Below are positions 18,114 to 26,736 of a stretch of DNA of 64,000 nt, piece by piece. The stretch's first letter is position 1. Every line of letters begins with the position of its first letter. The notes under the pieces are model-generated. The model was not told the origin of the DNA, searched no databases, and was given only the letters and a program-made list of their open reading frames with translations. This DNA comes from Anaerolineae bacterium (GTDB taxonomy: Bacteria; Chloroflexota; Anaerolineae; Anaerolineales; Anaerolineaceae): assembly GCA_013314735.1 (NCBI GenBank), contig JABUFD010000002.1, forward strand, positions 248,001-312,000. The letters are read 5' to 3'. A program made the position numbers and the translations under genes.

Positions 18114-20082
18114 GTTTGCTTCCTTTTGTTTTCGTTGTCGCATTCACCCATACTGTCATTCGGGCTTCACCGCGGTTAGCCCACAGGTGGTATGGAATCA
18201 AGATCAGGTGATGGTTGCGGGTGGATTTCGCATGGATGGCACAGATGCCGCCCAGCAAACCTTCATCCCATACCGGCTGCAAACTGTTGGTATCCAACTC
18301 GAGGGAAAAGATGTCTTCCTGGGGTTGGTCTGTGCTTTCCAGGCAGTAGACCAGCGGACCGCGAGCGACGGCTGCTTTGCCGTGGTGTCCTTTCACCCTG
18401 GGATGGGCGTGCAGCAGACGGGGAGCAATGTCAAATACAAGTTCCACCTGGTCGCCGGCCTGCCAGGTACGTTCCAGGGTGATCCAGTCTGAACGGTTTG
18501 GGTCCAGCCGGTCGTGTATTGGGTTGTGGAATTCCTCACCGGGGCTGCCATTGAGCGTTACGCGGGTCGTCGCGCTCCAGGATGGATTGCGCAGCTTTAA
18601 CGTGAAGTTGGCTTGCGATTCGAGATGGATGCGGAGGAATGCCCGTCCATCCCACGGCAACCTCGAATCGATCTCGATGTGGAGGCTGTCGCCATTCGCG
18701 GTATTGGACAACACCACCTGGCTGGAAATGTATTGGTGAATCCAGACCTGGTCTTGATCTGCACTGGCAATGATCTGGTCCAGGGAGGCAAGGAAGCGCG
18801 AGATGTTGGAGGGGCAGCAGGGGATGGCATACCAAGCCCGTCGCTCGATGCCGCCGCGGGAAGCAAGCGGGTTGTTGTACAGGTAGCAATGCCCGTCTTG
18901 CCCCATCCCCACCAGGGCGGCATTGTACAACTGCCATTCCAGCAGATCGCTGTAAGCCGCTTTCGCAGTAGTCTGTGCCATTTCCCAGTTCCAGAAGATA
19001 CTGCCCAATGCGGCACAGGTTTCAGCATAAGCCACTTCCGGATCCAATTCGTAATCGCGTCCGAATCCCTCCATTTCCGGCAGGGAGCCGATCCCACCCG
19101 TGATATACATACGGCGCTGTACCATCCGTTGCCAGGCCTGTTCCAGTGTGGGCAGGAATGCGCGTGTGCCGGTCAAGCGTTCCATCATGGCGGCAGCCGT
19201 CATCAGGTAGGTAAACCGGACAGAGTGGCCGACCGGTGTCGTCTGCCGTTGTAGAGGGTGGTGCTGTTGAAAGTATTGGCCCGTCAGCGCGCCCAGGTAC
19301 CAGCGCAGTACAGCGTTCCATGGCTTTTTGGCTGCATTACCGGGTGGCACCCGGTTTTCCAGAATCATCTGGTGTTGGTTGGCGAAATCCACCCGTTGCG
19401 TGGCAACGGTTTGGGTACGCCGTCCAACGGAGAGAAACTGGCGAATCACTGAGACCCCAAATAAAGGATCCCGTCCGCGCTGATTGAGGAACTGGCCTGC
19501 CATTTCGAGGTATGAACCTTGCCGTGTTACCTGGTACAGGCGCAGCAGGGCGATCTCTATCTCCTCATGTCCGGGTGTATGTCGGGGACCTTTGCCAAGG
19601 AAATCAGAGACGATTCGATCGGCTGCTTTGCACGCCACCATTAGCAGGCGTTCGCTGCTAGTAGCTTCGTAGTGGGAAACGCCGGCTTCAATCAGGTGTC
19701 CGTGGCAGTACAGCTCGTGTTCGATCTGGAGGTTGACCCAGCGTTGACCGGGAAAGTGAATCTGGTTGTAGGTGAACAGGTAGCCGTCTTCCGCCTGAGC
19801 TGCCTCCAGCAGGGAGATGAATGATTCCACCCGTTCACGCAGTGCTGGAATATCCTGTGTGCGGAGAATGCGTGCTGCCGCATCCAGCCATTTATGGGCA
19901 TCGGAATCGGCAAAAAACCAGCCCTGGCGAAATCCATCCATTAGCCCGGCAGTAATGCGGAAATTGTCAATGCACCCGGAAGCCTCCAACTGCGCCCATT
20001 GGTGTTCGATGGCAGACTGATGGTTAACCGTGATCCACTCCTGCCAGAATCCGGGTTTGATGGTGGCTGATACAAGCTTCAT
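18091..20082 (-). CDS. GH127 beta-L-arabinofuranosidase-like (DUF1680)
   Basis: Protein of 663 residues of the GH127/DUF1680 (alpha/alpha)6-barrel family, typified by bifidobacterial HypBA1 that removes beta-L-arabinofuranose from hydroxyproline-linked arabino-oligosaccharides. The characteristic catalytic zinc-cysteine set is present: Glu and Cys in [10 protein letters not shown] (about 354-356) and the CC pair in IPCCPSN (about 421-422). The start at 20082 overlaps the MFS stop as ATGA, implying translational coupling; a longer frame is only the antisense of the transporter. There is no signal peptide, so it is cytoplasmic. Together with GH2 and the transporter it suggests uptake and internal cleavage of an arabinose-containing oligosaccharide. 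Confidence 0.92.
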   Translation of the reverse strand: MKLVSATIKPGFWQEWITVNHQSAIEHQWAQLEASGCIDNFRITAGLMDGFRQGWFFADSDAHKWLDAAARILRTQDIPALRERVESFISLLEAAQAEDGYLFTYNQIHFPGQRWVNLQIEHELYCHGHLIEAGVSHYEATSSERLLMVACKAADRIVSDFLGKGPRHTPGHEEIEIALLRLYQVTRQGSYLEMAGQFLNQRGRDPLFGVSVIRQFLSVGRRTQTVATQRVDFANQHQMILENRVPPGNAAKKPWNAVLRWYLGALTGQYFQQHHPLQRQTTPVGHSVRFTYLMTAAAMMERLTGTRAFLPTLEQAWQRMVQRRMYITGGIGSLPEMEGFGRDYELDPEVAYAETCAALGSIFWNWEMAQTTAKAAYSDLLEWQLYNAALVGMGQDGHCYLYNNPLASRGGIERRAWYAIPCCPSNISRFLASLDQIIASADQDQVWIHQYISSQVVLSNTANGDSLHIEIDSRLPWDGRAFLRIHLESQANFTLKLRNPSWSATTRVTLNGSPGEEFHNPIHDRLDPNRSDWITLERTWQAGDQVELVFDIAPRLLHAHPRVKGHHGKAAVARGPLVYCLESTDQPQEDIFSLELDTNSLQPVWDEGLLGGICAIHAKSTRNHHLILIPYHLWANRGEARMTVWVNATTKTKGSKHENPLDA

Positions 20083-21371
20083 CTTTGGGTGGGGTCCTTC
20101 ATGAATGCCAGTGGAATCAGGGCAAGCAGGGAGAGAATGGAACCAACCTGGAAAATGATCGGAACCGGGACAAAGCCAGCCTGTCCATTCAGCGTGGTGG
20201 CAATCCCAAATTGCTGGATCAGGGCGGATCCGATCCATGGTCCTACCACCATCGGAATGGCGATCCAAAAGATCATGCGGATGCCCAGGAATTTTCCCCG
20301 GTTTTCTTCCGGGAGCAAGTCCTTCAACCAGGCAACCGAGGCGATCCCGGCGGCAACCGAAAATGCCTGCCACAATAAACCGGTGATAGACAGCAGCGGT
20401 AAGCTGTTTACCAGCGAGAGCAGGATTCCGCCAGCGCTGCTGACCACGGTGGCGATGGCGATCATCAGGCGTTTGTTCCAGCGGTCAGCCAGCACCCCGA
20501 AGGGGATGGCAAACACAGCCGATCCCAACATCACCGCTCCACCAATCACACTGAATTCCGACTTGGTAACGCCAACGTAATTTTCCAGGTAAACAATCAG
20601 GTACGGCATCGAAACCTGCATCCCAATACTGGAAATCATAATGAACAGCAGCAGGATGAACAATTGTTTGTTTTCCCGCAGGACCCGCAGGTTGAACAAC
20701 TGAGCAAATTCCTGCAGGAAAGGGATTGTTCCGCGGGAGCGCTCCGTTTCGAGCGGTGTCGCATCCTTCAGAAACAATCCGCCAACCAGGCCGACCACGA
20801 TCACGATTCCACCAAGGGCGTAGAAAAAAGTGAAATATCCAAATACATCAATCAGCATACCGGCGGCCACCATGGCGACAATTTGCGCCAGGAACACGCT
20901 CAGATTCAACACCCCCTCCACCCGTCCGCGGGTATTGGGTGTGGCAACATCCACAGTCCAGGCGCTGAAGGCGGCGTCATTGGCGGTTGAGCCAAAAAAT
21001 GTCATCATTGAATCCGCAAGGATCACCATCACAACAGCAAGTGTGGTGGTTTTGATATAAGCAACCGTTGGGAACAGGATTGTTGACAGACCCCAGAGGA
21101 TGTATCCAAACAGGATATAGGGGCGCCTTCGGCCCCAGCGGGAGCGGGTGCGGTCACTGAGGGTACCCATCACCAGTGTGGTCAAGGTAGCCGTAATGGC
21201 GCTGGCAGCCACCATCCATGCCACCGGGCGGGGGTCAGGGGTGATGGTGTCATACACAAATGTGTTGAACCAGGAGTTTTCTACCGCCCAGGCGATCTGG
21301 CCGGTAAGCGCCAGTGCCAACATTACAATCCACGTAACCGTGGTGATCGGTTTGCGTTTCGAATGTTCCAT
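20079..21371 (-). CDS. MFS sugar transporter (GPH-like)
   Basis: Major facilitator of 430 residues with about 12 membrane segments. The loop 2-3 signature MGTLSDRTRSRWGRRRPYI is intact and resembles the glycoside-pentoside-hexuronide cation symporters and related MFS proteins. The start at 21371 is preceded by GGAG. It is the first gene of a transporter-GH127-GH2 unit with overlapping reading frames, so its cargo is probably the substrate of GH127, an arabinofuranosyl oligosaccharide. The cargo is inference from context. Confidence 0.9.
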   Translation of the reverse strand: MEHSKRKPITTVTWIVMLALALTGQIAWAVENSWFNTFVYDTITPDPRPVAWMVAASAITATLTTLVMGTLSDRTRSRWGRRRPYILFGYILWGLSTILFPTVAYIKTTTLAVVMVILADSMMTFFGSTANDAAFSAWTVDVATPNTRGRVEGVLNLSVFLAQIVAMVAAGMLIDVFGYFTFFYALGGIVIVVGLVGGLFLKDATPLETERSRGTIPFLQEFAQLFNLRVLRENKQLFILLLFIMISSIGMQVSMPYLIVYLENYVGVTKSEFSVIGGAVMLGSAVFAIPFGVLADRWNKRLMIAIATVVSSAGGILLSLVNSLPLLSITGLLWQAFSVAAGIASVAWLKDLLPEENRGKFLGIRMIFWIAIPMVVGPWIGSALIQQFGIATTLNGQAGFVPVPIIFQVGSILSLLALIPLAFMKDPTQR

Positions 21372-21423
21372 GGATCTCCTATCTGGTGATGGAAATGAGT
21401 GCCATTGATCCTGGCATCCCTTT

Positions 21424-21429
21424 ATTATA
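21424..21429 (-). promoter_or_regulatory. Possible -10 box before MFS gene
   Basis: A consensus TATAAT on the - strand lies 53 bp before the transporter start. No convincing -35 box is visible at 16-18 bp. It may give the MFS-GH127-GH2 unit its own promoter. Confidence 0.35.
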
Positions 21430-21492
21430 ACCCCAGCCATTTCATGAGGAGAGGAAAGATGTTGGGATATTTCTTAGGTTGGTTGGCGCTAC

Positions 21493-22035
21493 TTATCGTC
21501 CACGTTTTTTAACCAACCCGGCATGAATGATGGTTGGTACATACCGGTCGGACAACATTTTGAGCAGGATGCGGACGCGCTCTTCGCCCTGCAAGTGTTC
21601 TTCAAAAACTGCTTCATATCCAGCAAAAGCACCGCCGGTAATCTCAATCGAATCACCCGGGTGGATCTCAAAAAAAGTCTGCCCGCCAGCTTCGGCGATC
21701 GCTGCCAATTTCCGGTCAATTTGCCGAAGTAAACTTTCCGCCACAGGTGGAACATAATCATCGAACATGACCAGCCCGATTGCGTCAGGGATGCGGTTGA
21801 GCGGAGCAGTACCAGTAATCTCAAGGTTAACATGGACGAACATGTATCCGGGAAAATACGGAACCAGCTTGCGTGACCTCGGATTGACGGGATTGACCTG
21901 CAACTGCGGAAAAAAAACCTGGTAATCACGGGCTAATAATTCGCGGTACAGGGGACCTTCCTTATTGGCCTTACTGCGAATGGCATACCATTGTGCTGGA
22001 ACTGAATTGGTTGGGTGCCTCCATTGATCATCCAT
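21493..22035 (-). CDS. NusG/RfaH-like transcription elongation factor
   Basis: Specialised NusG paralogue of 180 residues. The NGN domain (WYAIRSKANKEGPLYREL, YFPGYMFVHVNLE) is followed by a KOW domain (EIHPGDSIEITGGAFAGYEAVFEE). Such RfaH/LoaP/UpxY-type factors bind RNA polymerase and let it read long accessory operons. The start at 22035 follows AAAGAGG. No secE, rplK or rplA neighbours are present, so this is not the housekeeping nusG. It stands between the GH116-ending operon and the MFS-GH127-GH2 unit. Its target could be these glycan genes or the roughly 25-kb polysaccharide locus downstream in the window; the sequence does not decide. Confidence 0.88.
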   Translation of the reverse strand: MDDQWRHPTNSVPAQWYAIRSKANKEGPLYRELLARDYQVFFPQLQVNPVNPRSRKLVPYFPGYMFVHVNLEITGTAPLNRIPDAIGLVMFDDYVPPVAESLLRQIDRKLAAIAEAGGQTFFEIHPGDSIEITGGAFAGYEAVFEEHLQGEERVRILLKMLSDRYVPTIIHAGLVKKRGR

Positions 22036-22171
22036 GGCTGGCCTCTTTCGATGCAGGTTTCCGGTAAGTTGATTGTGATCACCTGGCAATCAGGAAATCT
22101 ATCCAATCAGCACTTAAATTGATAGGGTACCTTCCCACTATCCCCCAACGCCGCGATGACTATCTCAATTC

Positions 22172-22180
22172 AGTATAGCA
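22172..22180 (-). promoter_or_regulatory. Extended -10 promoter of NusG-like gene
   Basis: On the - strand TGCTATACT forms an extended -10 element (TGn plus TATACT), just after the terminator of the preceding operon. The leader to the start codon would be about 130 nt. Confidence 0.45.
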
Positions 22181-22199
22181 TGGTTATTCGCAGGTCAGT

Positions 22200-22225
22200 A
22201 AAAAAATGACCATCGTTTCTGGTCA
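22200..22225 (-). terminator. Terminator of the GH116 operon
   Basis: On the - strand TGACCA, which includes the GH116 stop codon, pairs with TGGTCA across a 7-nt loop and is followed by seven T. It marks the end of the operon that starts near 35.4 kb. Confidence 0.7.
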
Positions 22226-24784
22226 ATGGTAGGCGATCTTTACCATCTTTCCAGCCGTAACCAGGAGATTGGGGTGCAGTTGATAATGCTGATCGCGGAT
22301 GTGGACTGCCAGATTTTCGATTTTCAGTGTCCCCATCTTGAGATCGATACTTACCATGCCGGATTGTCGATCGAGAGTAAATGCCCCCCAGCCCGAAGCG
22401 GTTGAGAAGAAGCTGGTTAAGGGGTCTGCGTCCAGGCGTGGTTCGATTTGCATTGACCCTGTGACTGCCGAATACTGAAATCCTGTTAACGCCTGGAGTA
22501 ACGCATACGACGCCATGGCACGGGCATAATAATTCCCACATTCATACTCATTCCAGGGATTACGGGCACGGCCGTTATAACGTGACCGTAATGTCTTGAC
22601 AATCGTTAAGCCTTCCGCCACCATACCGTTGGCAATCATGTGGGAGGCTGTCTGGTATTCAATCCCAGTCCAGACTTCATTAGAATACACAAATGGCAGG
22701 ATGGGTTTCCCGCCGTTGGGCCAACTGCATAACAGCAAACCGCCTTCGTCACCTATGGCATAGCCCGGCCGCTGGGTGTTGGCATGCGACCAGAGTGTTG
22801 GTTTGAAGTTATGCTGCCAAATGGATTGTAGATGCTGTCGGATGTGATGATGGTCCTGGGGGGTGTCGATACCGCAAGCCCACGAAAGCCAGGCGCCAAG
22901 AACCCCGTCCGATAGAACTCCGCTGCCATACTGGTATTTGGGGCCCTCCTCGATCAGCAACTTCTGTTCTTCGGTGGGTTGACTGCCAAAGCTTTCCAGC
23001 AACTTCATGAAACTTTGGTCGGTCAATTCTGCATACTGAACCTGCTGCTGGTAATAATTGCCGTTAAAGCATACTGTTTCAATATTTCGGGCACCAGTAT
23101 TCGCCAGGCCCGCATACTTCACCGCTTCAGCCTCTTCCCCCATGGCTTTGGCCAATTGTGCCATTGCGTTCAGCGCGGCTATGTAGAAGCTGTTGCACAT
23201 CCCCTCCGGTCCCCAGAATTCAATGTCATAGGTGTTATGGTGGGGTTCTTCGATCAGCCCAACCCGGCGCGGATCCCAGTGCCCGATGCCGAAATCGATG
23301 CTGCGTTTGGCGAACGGATACATTTTTTTCAACCATTGGTTGTCACCGCTGATCTGCCAGTCACGGTACACTTTCAGGATGCCGCCAAGCTGTCCGTCAG
23401 CGGCAGCATGATAGGTGTGCGTTGTTTCCTGACCTGGGGGGGCACTGCGAAAATTGATGTGTCCCTCGTCATTCATCGAACGCAACAGTTCCTGTTCCCG
23501 GAAGGATCGTTCCAGCGTCGGGAACAGGTGTGGAATGGCCTGGGCATAGTTCCATACATGGGTACAGGAACCTGAGCAGCAGCCACAGTTCGAGAAACAT
23601 CCCTCCCACGCCCACAGACTGCCGTCGGCATTGCGCAGGATGGTTGGAGACTTGATGATGGCCAGGTTGGCAGAGATGGCCTCGAGTGCGATGGGAGGAA
23701 GGTTCGAGGAAAAGAACGTATCGTGAAATGTTTCGGTCTGCGCTTTCAGGGCGGTGTAATGTTGTTCGATGTAACGCAGGAGGTCTGCTGCATCACGCCA
23801 TTGAGTGGCGTAATAGGGATGCCAGCGTTGACACTGACAGCAACTGCCATCAGCGCAACTGCTGTCGATGATGTTGGGAAAGTACCATGTAATTATGATG
23901 GGGTAGGTGATTGATTCGCCGGGGGCCAGATTACCACTCGCCATGACTGAACCGCCAACACGCTCATTGCGTTGGATGGCGTTTGTGTCACCAACCGGTT
24001 GAAAATTTCCATTGGATACTTCACGCCATAGAACCGAAAGCGCATCGAACCAGCCTCCGCGGAACCAGCACGCTTTGATGATGGGATCAGCATTCAGGAT
24101 TCCAAGAACAGCATTACCATAACTGGCAGCTTGTGGGGGATCATTGTTTTCAAAGAACACCCCCAACCCGTCCAATACCCTGGCATGGGCGGTTGTCTGG
24201 CATTCTTTTTGCGGGAGATGGTTCAGGTGGTAGGAGAACTGGTAGGGCACCGCTTGCTGTGTCTGGTTGGAAAGGGTGTATTCCAGGATGGCACAGGGCA
24301 TGCTGGAGTGCCTGTCATCCAGCGGTATGAACGGGTTGTAGGCACGCAAGGACACATCGAGCGGAAGCTCTGGGTCGGAGAGTTGTACATAAGCAAATGG
24401 GTACTCACCGCGGAAACTCACATATCGCAAGCGAGGAAGGCCTTCATATCCGGCACCGTTGTAGCCCTGTGATTTCAACCCCTGGTTGTAGATCCTTTCC
24501 GGCGGAAATGGGCCTTCCAACAGGCGTGTCTGGTCGGTCTCAGGCAGGTGCAGCAGAGCGAAACCGCCGTCCAACGGAAGGTGGCGGTCCGGCTCAGCGG
24601 ATGTCGCCGGTGTGTTGCGAATGGCAAAATCCTGTAACCCGCCAAAGCCGTTGATGCAAATGCAGCCTGCCCCGATCCCGCCCAAGGGAAAGGCGATCTG
24701 GAGCAGGTCATGCCCGGTATACGTTTTCTGAGGGCGGTGTTGTAGCAGTTGTTCCAGGGGCAGCGGTGTTGGTTGTTCGGGCAT
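22223..24784 (-). CDS. GH116 glycoside hydrolase (GBA2-like)
   Basis: Protein of 853 residues matching GH116, the family of bacterial beta-glucosidases/xylosidases and mammalian GBA2 glucosylceramidase. The N-terminal beta domain begins IAFPLGGIGAGCICINGFGGL. The (alpha/alpha)6 catalytic domain shows CTHVWNYAQAIPHLFP, NPWNEYECGNYYARAMASY and the C-terminal FSTASGWGAFTL. The Cys-rich segments DSSCADGSCCQC and NCGCCSGSC look like metal or disulfide sites. There is no signal peptide. It is the last gene of the operon, 58 bp after the permease, and its stop codon lies in the terminator stem. Likely role: cleaving a beta-linked sugar from an imported oligosaccharide or glycoside. Confidence 0.9.
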   Translation of the reverse strand: MPEQPTPLPLEQLLQHRPQKTYTGHDLLQIAFPLGGIGAGCICINGFGGLQDFAIRNTPATSAEPDRHLPLDGGFALLHLPETDQTRLLEGPFPPERIYNQGLKSQGYNGAGYEGLPRLRYVSFRGEYPFAYVQLSDPELPLDVSLRAYNPFIPLDDRHSSMPCAILEYTLSNQTQQAVPYQFSYHLNHLPQKECQTTAHARVLDGLGVFFENNDPPQAASYGNAVLGILNADPIIKACWFRGGWFDALSVLWREVSNGNFQPVGDTNAIQRNERVGGSVMASGNLAPGESITYPIIITWYFPNIIDSSCADGSCCQCQRWHPYYATQWRDAADLLRYIEQHYTALKAQTETFHDTFFSSNLPPIALEAISANLAIIKSPTILRNADGSLWAWEGCFSNCGCCSGSCTHVWNYAQAIPHLFPTLERSFREQELLRSMNDEGHINFRSAPPGQETTHTYHAAADGQLGGILKVYRDWQISGDNQWLKKMYPFAKRSIDFGIGHWDPRRVGLIEEPHHNTYDIEFWGPEGMCNSFYIAALNAMAQLAKAMGEEAEAVKYAGLANTGARNIETVCFNGNYYQQQVQYAELTDQSFMKLLESFGSQPTEEQKLLIEEGPKYQYGSGVLSDGVLGAWLSWACGIDTPQDHHHIRQHLQSIWQHNFKPTLWSHANTQRPGYAIGDEGGLLLCSWPNGGKPILPFVYSNEVWTGIEYQTASHMIANGMVAEGLTIVKTLRSRYNGRARNPWNEYECGNYYARAMASYALLQALTGFQYSAVTGSMQIEPRLDADPLTSFFSTASGWGAFTLDRQSGMVSIDLKMGTLKIENLAVHIRDQHYQLHPNLLVTAGKMVKIAYH

Positions 24785-24842
24785 GGTTCAGGATCACCTT
24801 TCGTAGGAATTTGGATGTGTTTTGCGGGGATGAAGCGGCAGT

Positions 24843-25727
24843 TCAGCCTTTCACCGAACCCATTTTCAGACCGGTGATGAAATAGCGCTGCAAGAAGGGG
24901 TAAACCACCAGGATCGGGATCATGGCGATAAAGATCTGTGCGGCACGGGTGGTTCGGTTACTGATGATCTGCAGCAAAGCCAGGTCCCGTTCTGACAGGA
25001 AGCGTGGGTCCGGATTGATGATGACGGTTTGCAGGTAGCTTTGCAGGGGGTATTTGTCGGGAGAATTCATCAGCAGCAAACCATCAAACCATGAATTCCA
25101 ATGCCCCACAGCAACAAACAAAGTCAGGGTTGCCAGGATTGGCAGGGAGAGTGGCAGCAATACCCGGAACAAAATATCCCAATGGGTAGCGCCGTCCATG
25201 GCAGCCGCCTCTTCCAGTTCTTTGGGGATGTTACGGAAGAAATTCACCAGCAGGATCACATTAAACACCGGAAGGGCCCCGGGTATGACCAGCGCCCAAA
25301 AGCTGTCGATCAAACCGGTTTGGCGGATGACCATGTAATAGGGAATCATTCCGCCCGAAAACAGCACCGTGATCAGGAAGAACCACACAAAGAAATCGCG
25401 GGCTCGGAATTCACCGCGATTGCGGGAGAGCGGATAGGCTACCAGGACGGTTAGGATCATACTGATGGGTGTGCCCACCAGGACGCGCATCAAGGAAATA
25501 CCAAACGCACGCACAAATGCAGGGTTCTCGATGACGAATTGGTACGATTGGAGGGTGAAATCGATCGGAAACACAGTGACCAGTCCGCTGTTGGCTGCTG
25601 TTGCCGATGAGAGTGATAATGCAAAGATGTGCATGATCGGGAAGGCACACACCAGCGCCAGGGTGCCCAGGACAACCATGTTGACAATATTCCATATGGG
25701 AGGTAGTTTTGTGATTTTTGGATTCAT
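24843..25727 (-). CDS. Sugar ABC permease (YtcP/LplC type)
   Basis: Inner-membrane permease of 294 residues with six predicted helices, the MalG-like partner of a CUT1 importer. The EAA loop that docks the ATPase is at ELEEAAAMDGATHWDILFRVLLPLSLP, and the C-terminus RYFITGLKMGSVKG is typical of this subfamily. AAAGGTGA precedes the ATG. It is paired with the permease 15 bp upstream and the large binding lipoprotein. No ATP-binding subunit is in the operon, so a shared MsmX-like ATPase elsewhere in the genome is expected. Confidence 0.94.
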   Translation of the reverse strand: MNPKITKLPPIWNIVNMVVLGTLALVCAFPIMHIFALSLSSATAANSGLVTVFPIDFTLQSYQFVIENPAFVRAFGISLMRVLVGTPISMILTVLVAYPLSRNRGEFRARDFFVWFFLITVLFSGGMIPYYMVIRQTGLIDSFWALVIPGALPVFNVILLVNFFRNIPKELEEAAAMDGATHWDILFRVLLPLSLPILATLTLFVAVGHWNSWFDGLLLMNSPDKYPLQSYLQTVIINPDPRFLSERDLALLQIISNRTTRAAQIFIAMIPILVVYPFLQRYFITGLKMGSVKG

Positions 25728-25742
25728 GCGGTCACCTTTCCG

Positions 25743-26651
25743 TTAGAAGATGCGGTAATCGGCAAATTTGGCGGCCAATTTGTAGGCGATGCCAATCAGC
25801 AAGAGAGAAACTACGGATTTGAATAGCCCAACCGCGGTTGCCACACCGTACTGGTAATTGGCAATACCGGTGCGGTAAACGAGGGTGTCGATGATGTCGC
25901 CGGTTCGATACACCAACGGGCTGTACAGGTTGAAGATCTGGTCGAAGCCGGCGTTGAGGATGTTTCCCAGGCTGAGGGTGGTGAGCATGATGATAGTTCC
26001 CATAATCCCAGGGAGGGTGATATGCCAGGTTTGTTGCCAGCGGTTGGCCCCGTCGACAGTTGCGGCTTCATACAGGGTAGGGTCAATATCTGTCAGGGCT
26101 GCCAGATATACAATCGTGCCGAATCCAAATGATTTCCAGATATCGGTTGCCACCATGGTCCATGGGAAAACATTGTCATTACCCAGGAAGAAGATGGGCT
26201 GCATTCCCACAGCCTTTAGCAATAAGTTGACCACGCCATCTGAAGGTGAGAGGATATCCACGAAGATACCGGCAAGGATGATCCACGATAAAAAGTGAGG
26301 CAAGTAGACAACCGTCTGCACAGTGCGCTTGAATAACTTGCTGGTAACATTGTTCAACATCAAAGCAACGCTGACCGGCACGATCACCCCTGCGATTGCC
26401 TTTAAACCTGCGATAAAAACCGTATTCCAGATCACCTGGTAGAAGTTTGGCATCTGAAAGACATATTTGAAATTATCCCACCCAATCCAGGGGGAACCGA
26501 ACAACCCTTTGCCAGGCAGAACGCGCTGGAATGCCATCACAATACCTACCATCGGGCCATAAGAAAAGACCAGGGCCAGAATGACAGCAGGCAGCAGCAT
26601 CAGGTACAGGGGGAATTCTCGATTGATTTTTATTGTCTTTGTTTTTGCCAT
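25743..26651 (-). CDS. Sugar ABC permease (YteP/LplB type)
   Basis: Inner-membrane permease of 302 residues, the MalF-like partner of the YtcP-type permease. Features are the N-terminal FPLYLMLLPAVILALVFSYGPM helix, the EAA loop at YEAATVDGANRWQQTWHITLPG and the C-terminal KLAAKFADYRIF. I prefer the start at 26651 (MAKTKTIKINREFP), which is conserved in type and has AGAGG upstream; a frame from 26690 would add 13 residues. This subfamily takes up complex oligosaccharides such as rhamnogalacturonan or lipo-linked sugars in Firmicutes. The cargo here is unknown. Confidence 0.93.
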   Translation of the reverse strand: MAKTKTIKINREFPLYLMLLPAVILALVFSYGPMVGIVMAFQRVLPGKGLFGSPWIGWDNFKYVFQMPNFYQVIWNTVFIAGLKAIAGVIVPVSVALMLNNVTSKLFKRTVQTVVYLPHFLSWIILAGIFVDILSPSDGVVNLLLKAVGMQPIFFLGNDNVFPWTMVATDIWKSFGFGTIVYLAALTDIDPTLYEAATVDGANRWQQTWHITLPGIMGTIIMLTTLSLGNILNAGFDQIFNLYSPLVYRTGDIIDTLVYRTGIANYQYGVATAVGLFKSVVSLLLIGIAYKLAAKFADYRIF

Positions 26652-26688
26652 GGGGGTTATACCTCTCTGGTCATCTACTGCGGTTTTC

Positions 26689-26724
26689 ATCGGCGGGTTA
26701 GGCGCGCAGAGGCGATGTGCCGAT
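26689..26724 (-). other. Possible intergenic stem-loop
   Basis: ATCGGC (26689-26694) can pair with GCCGAT (26719-26724) in the 85-bp gap between binding protein and permease. Such hairpins often stabilise binding-protein mRNA, but the loop is long and the call is tentative. Confidence 0.25.
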
Positions 26725-26736
26725 CATTGACATTCT

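Noticed and set aside
22979-23575. Open frame of 198 codons on the + strand
   Set aside because: Antisense of GH116; no start signal or motif.
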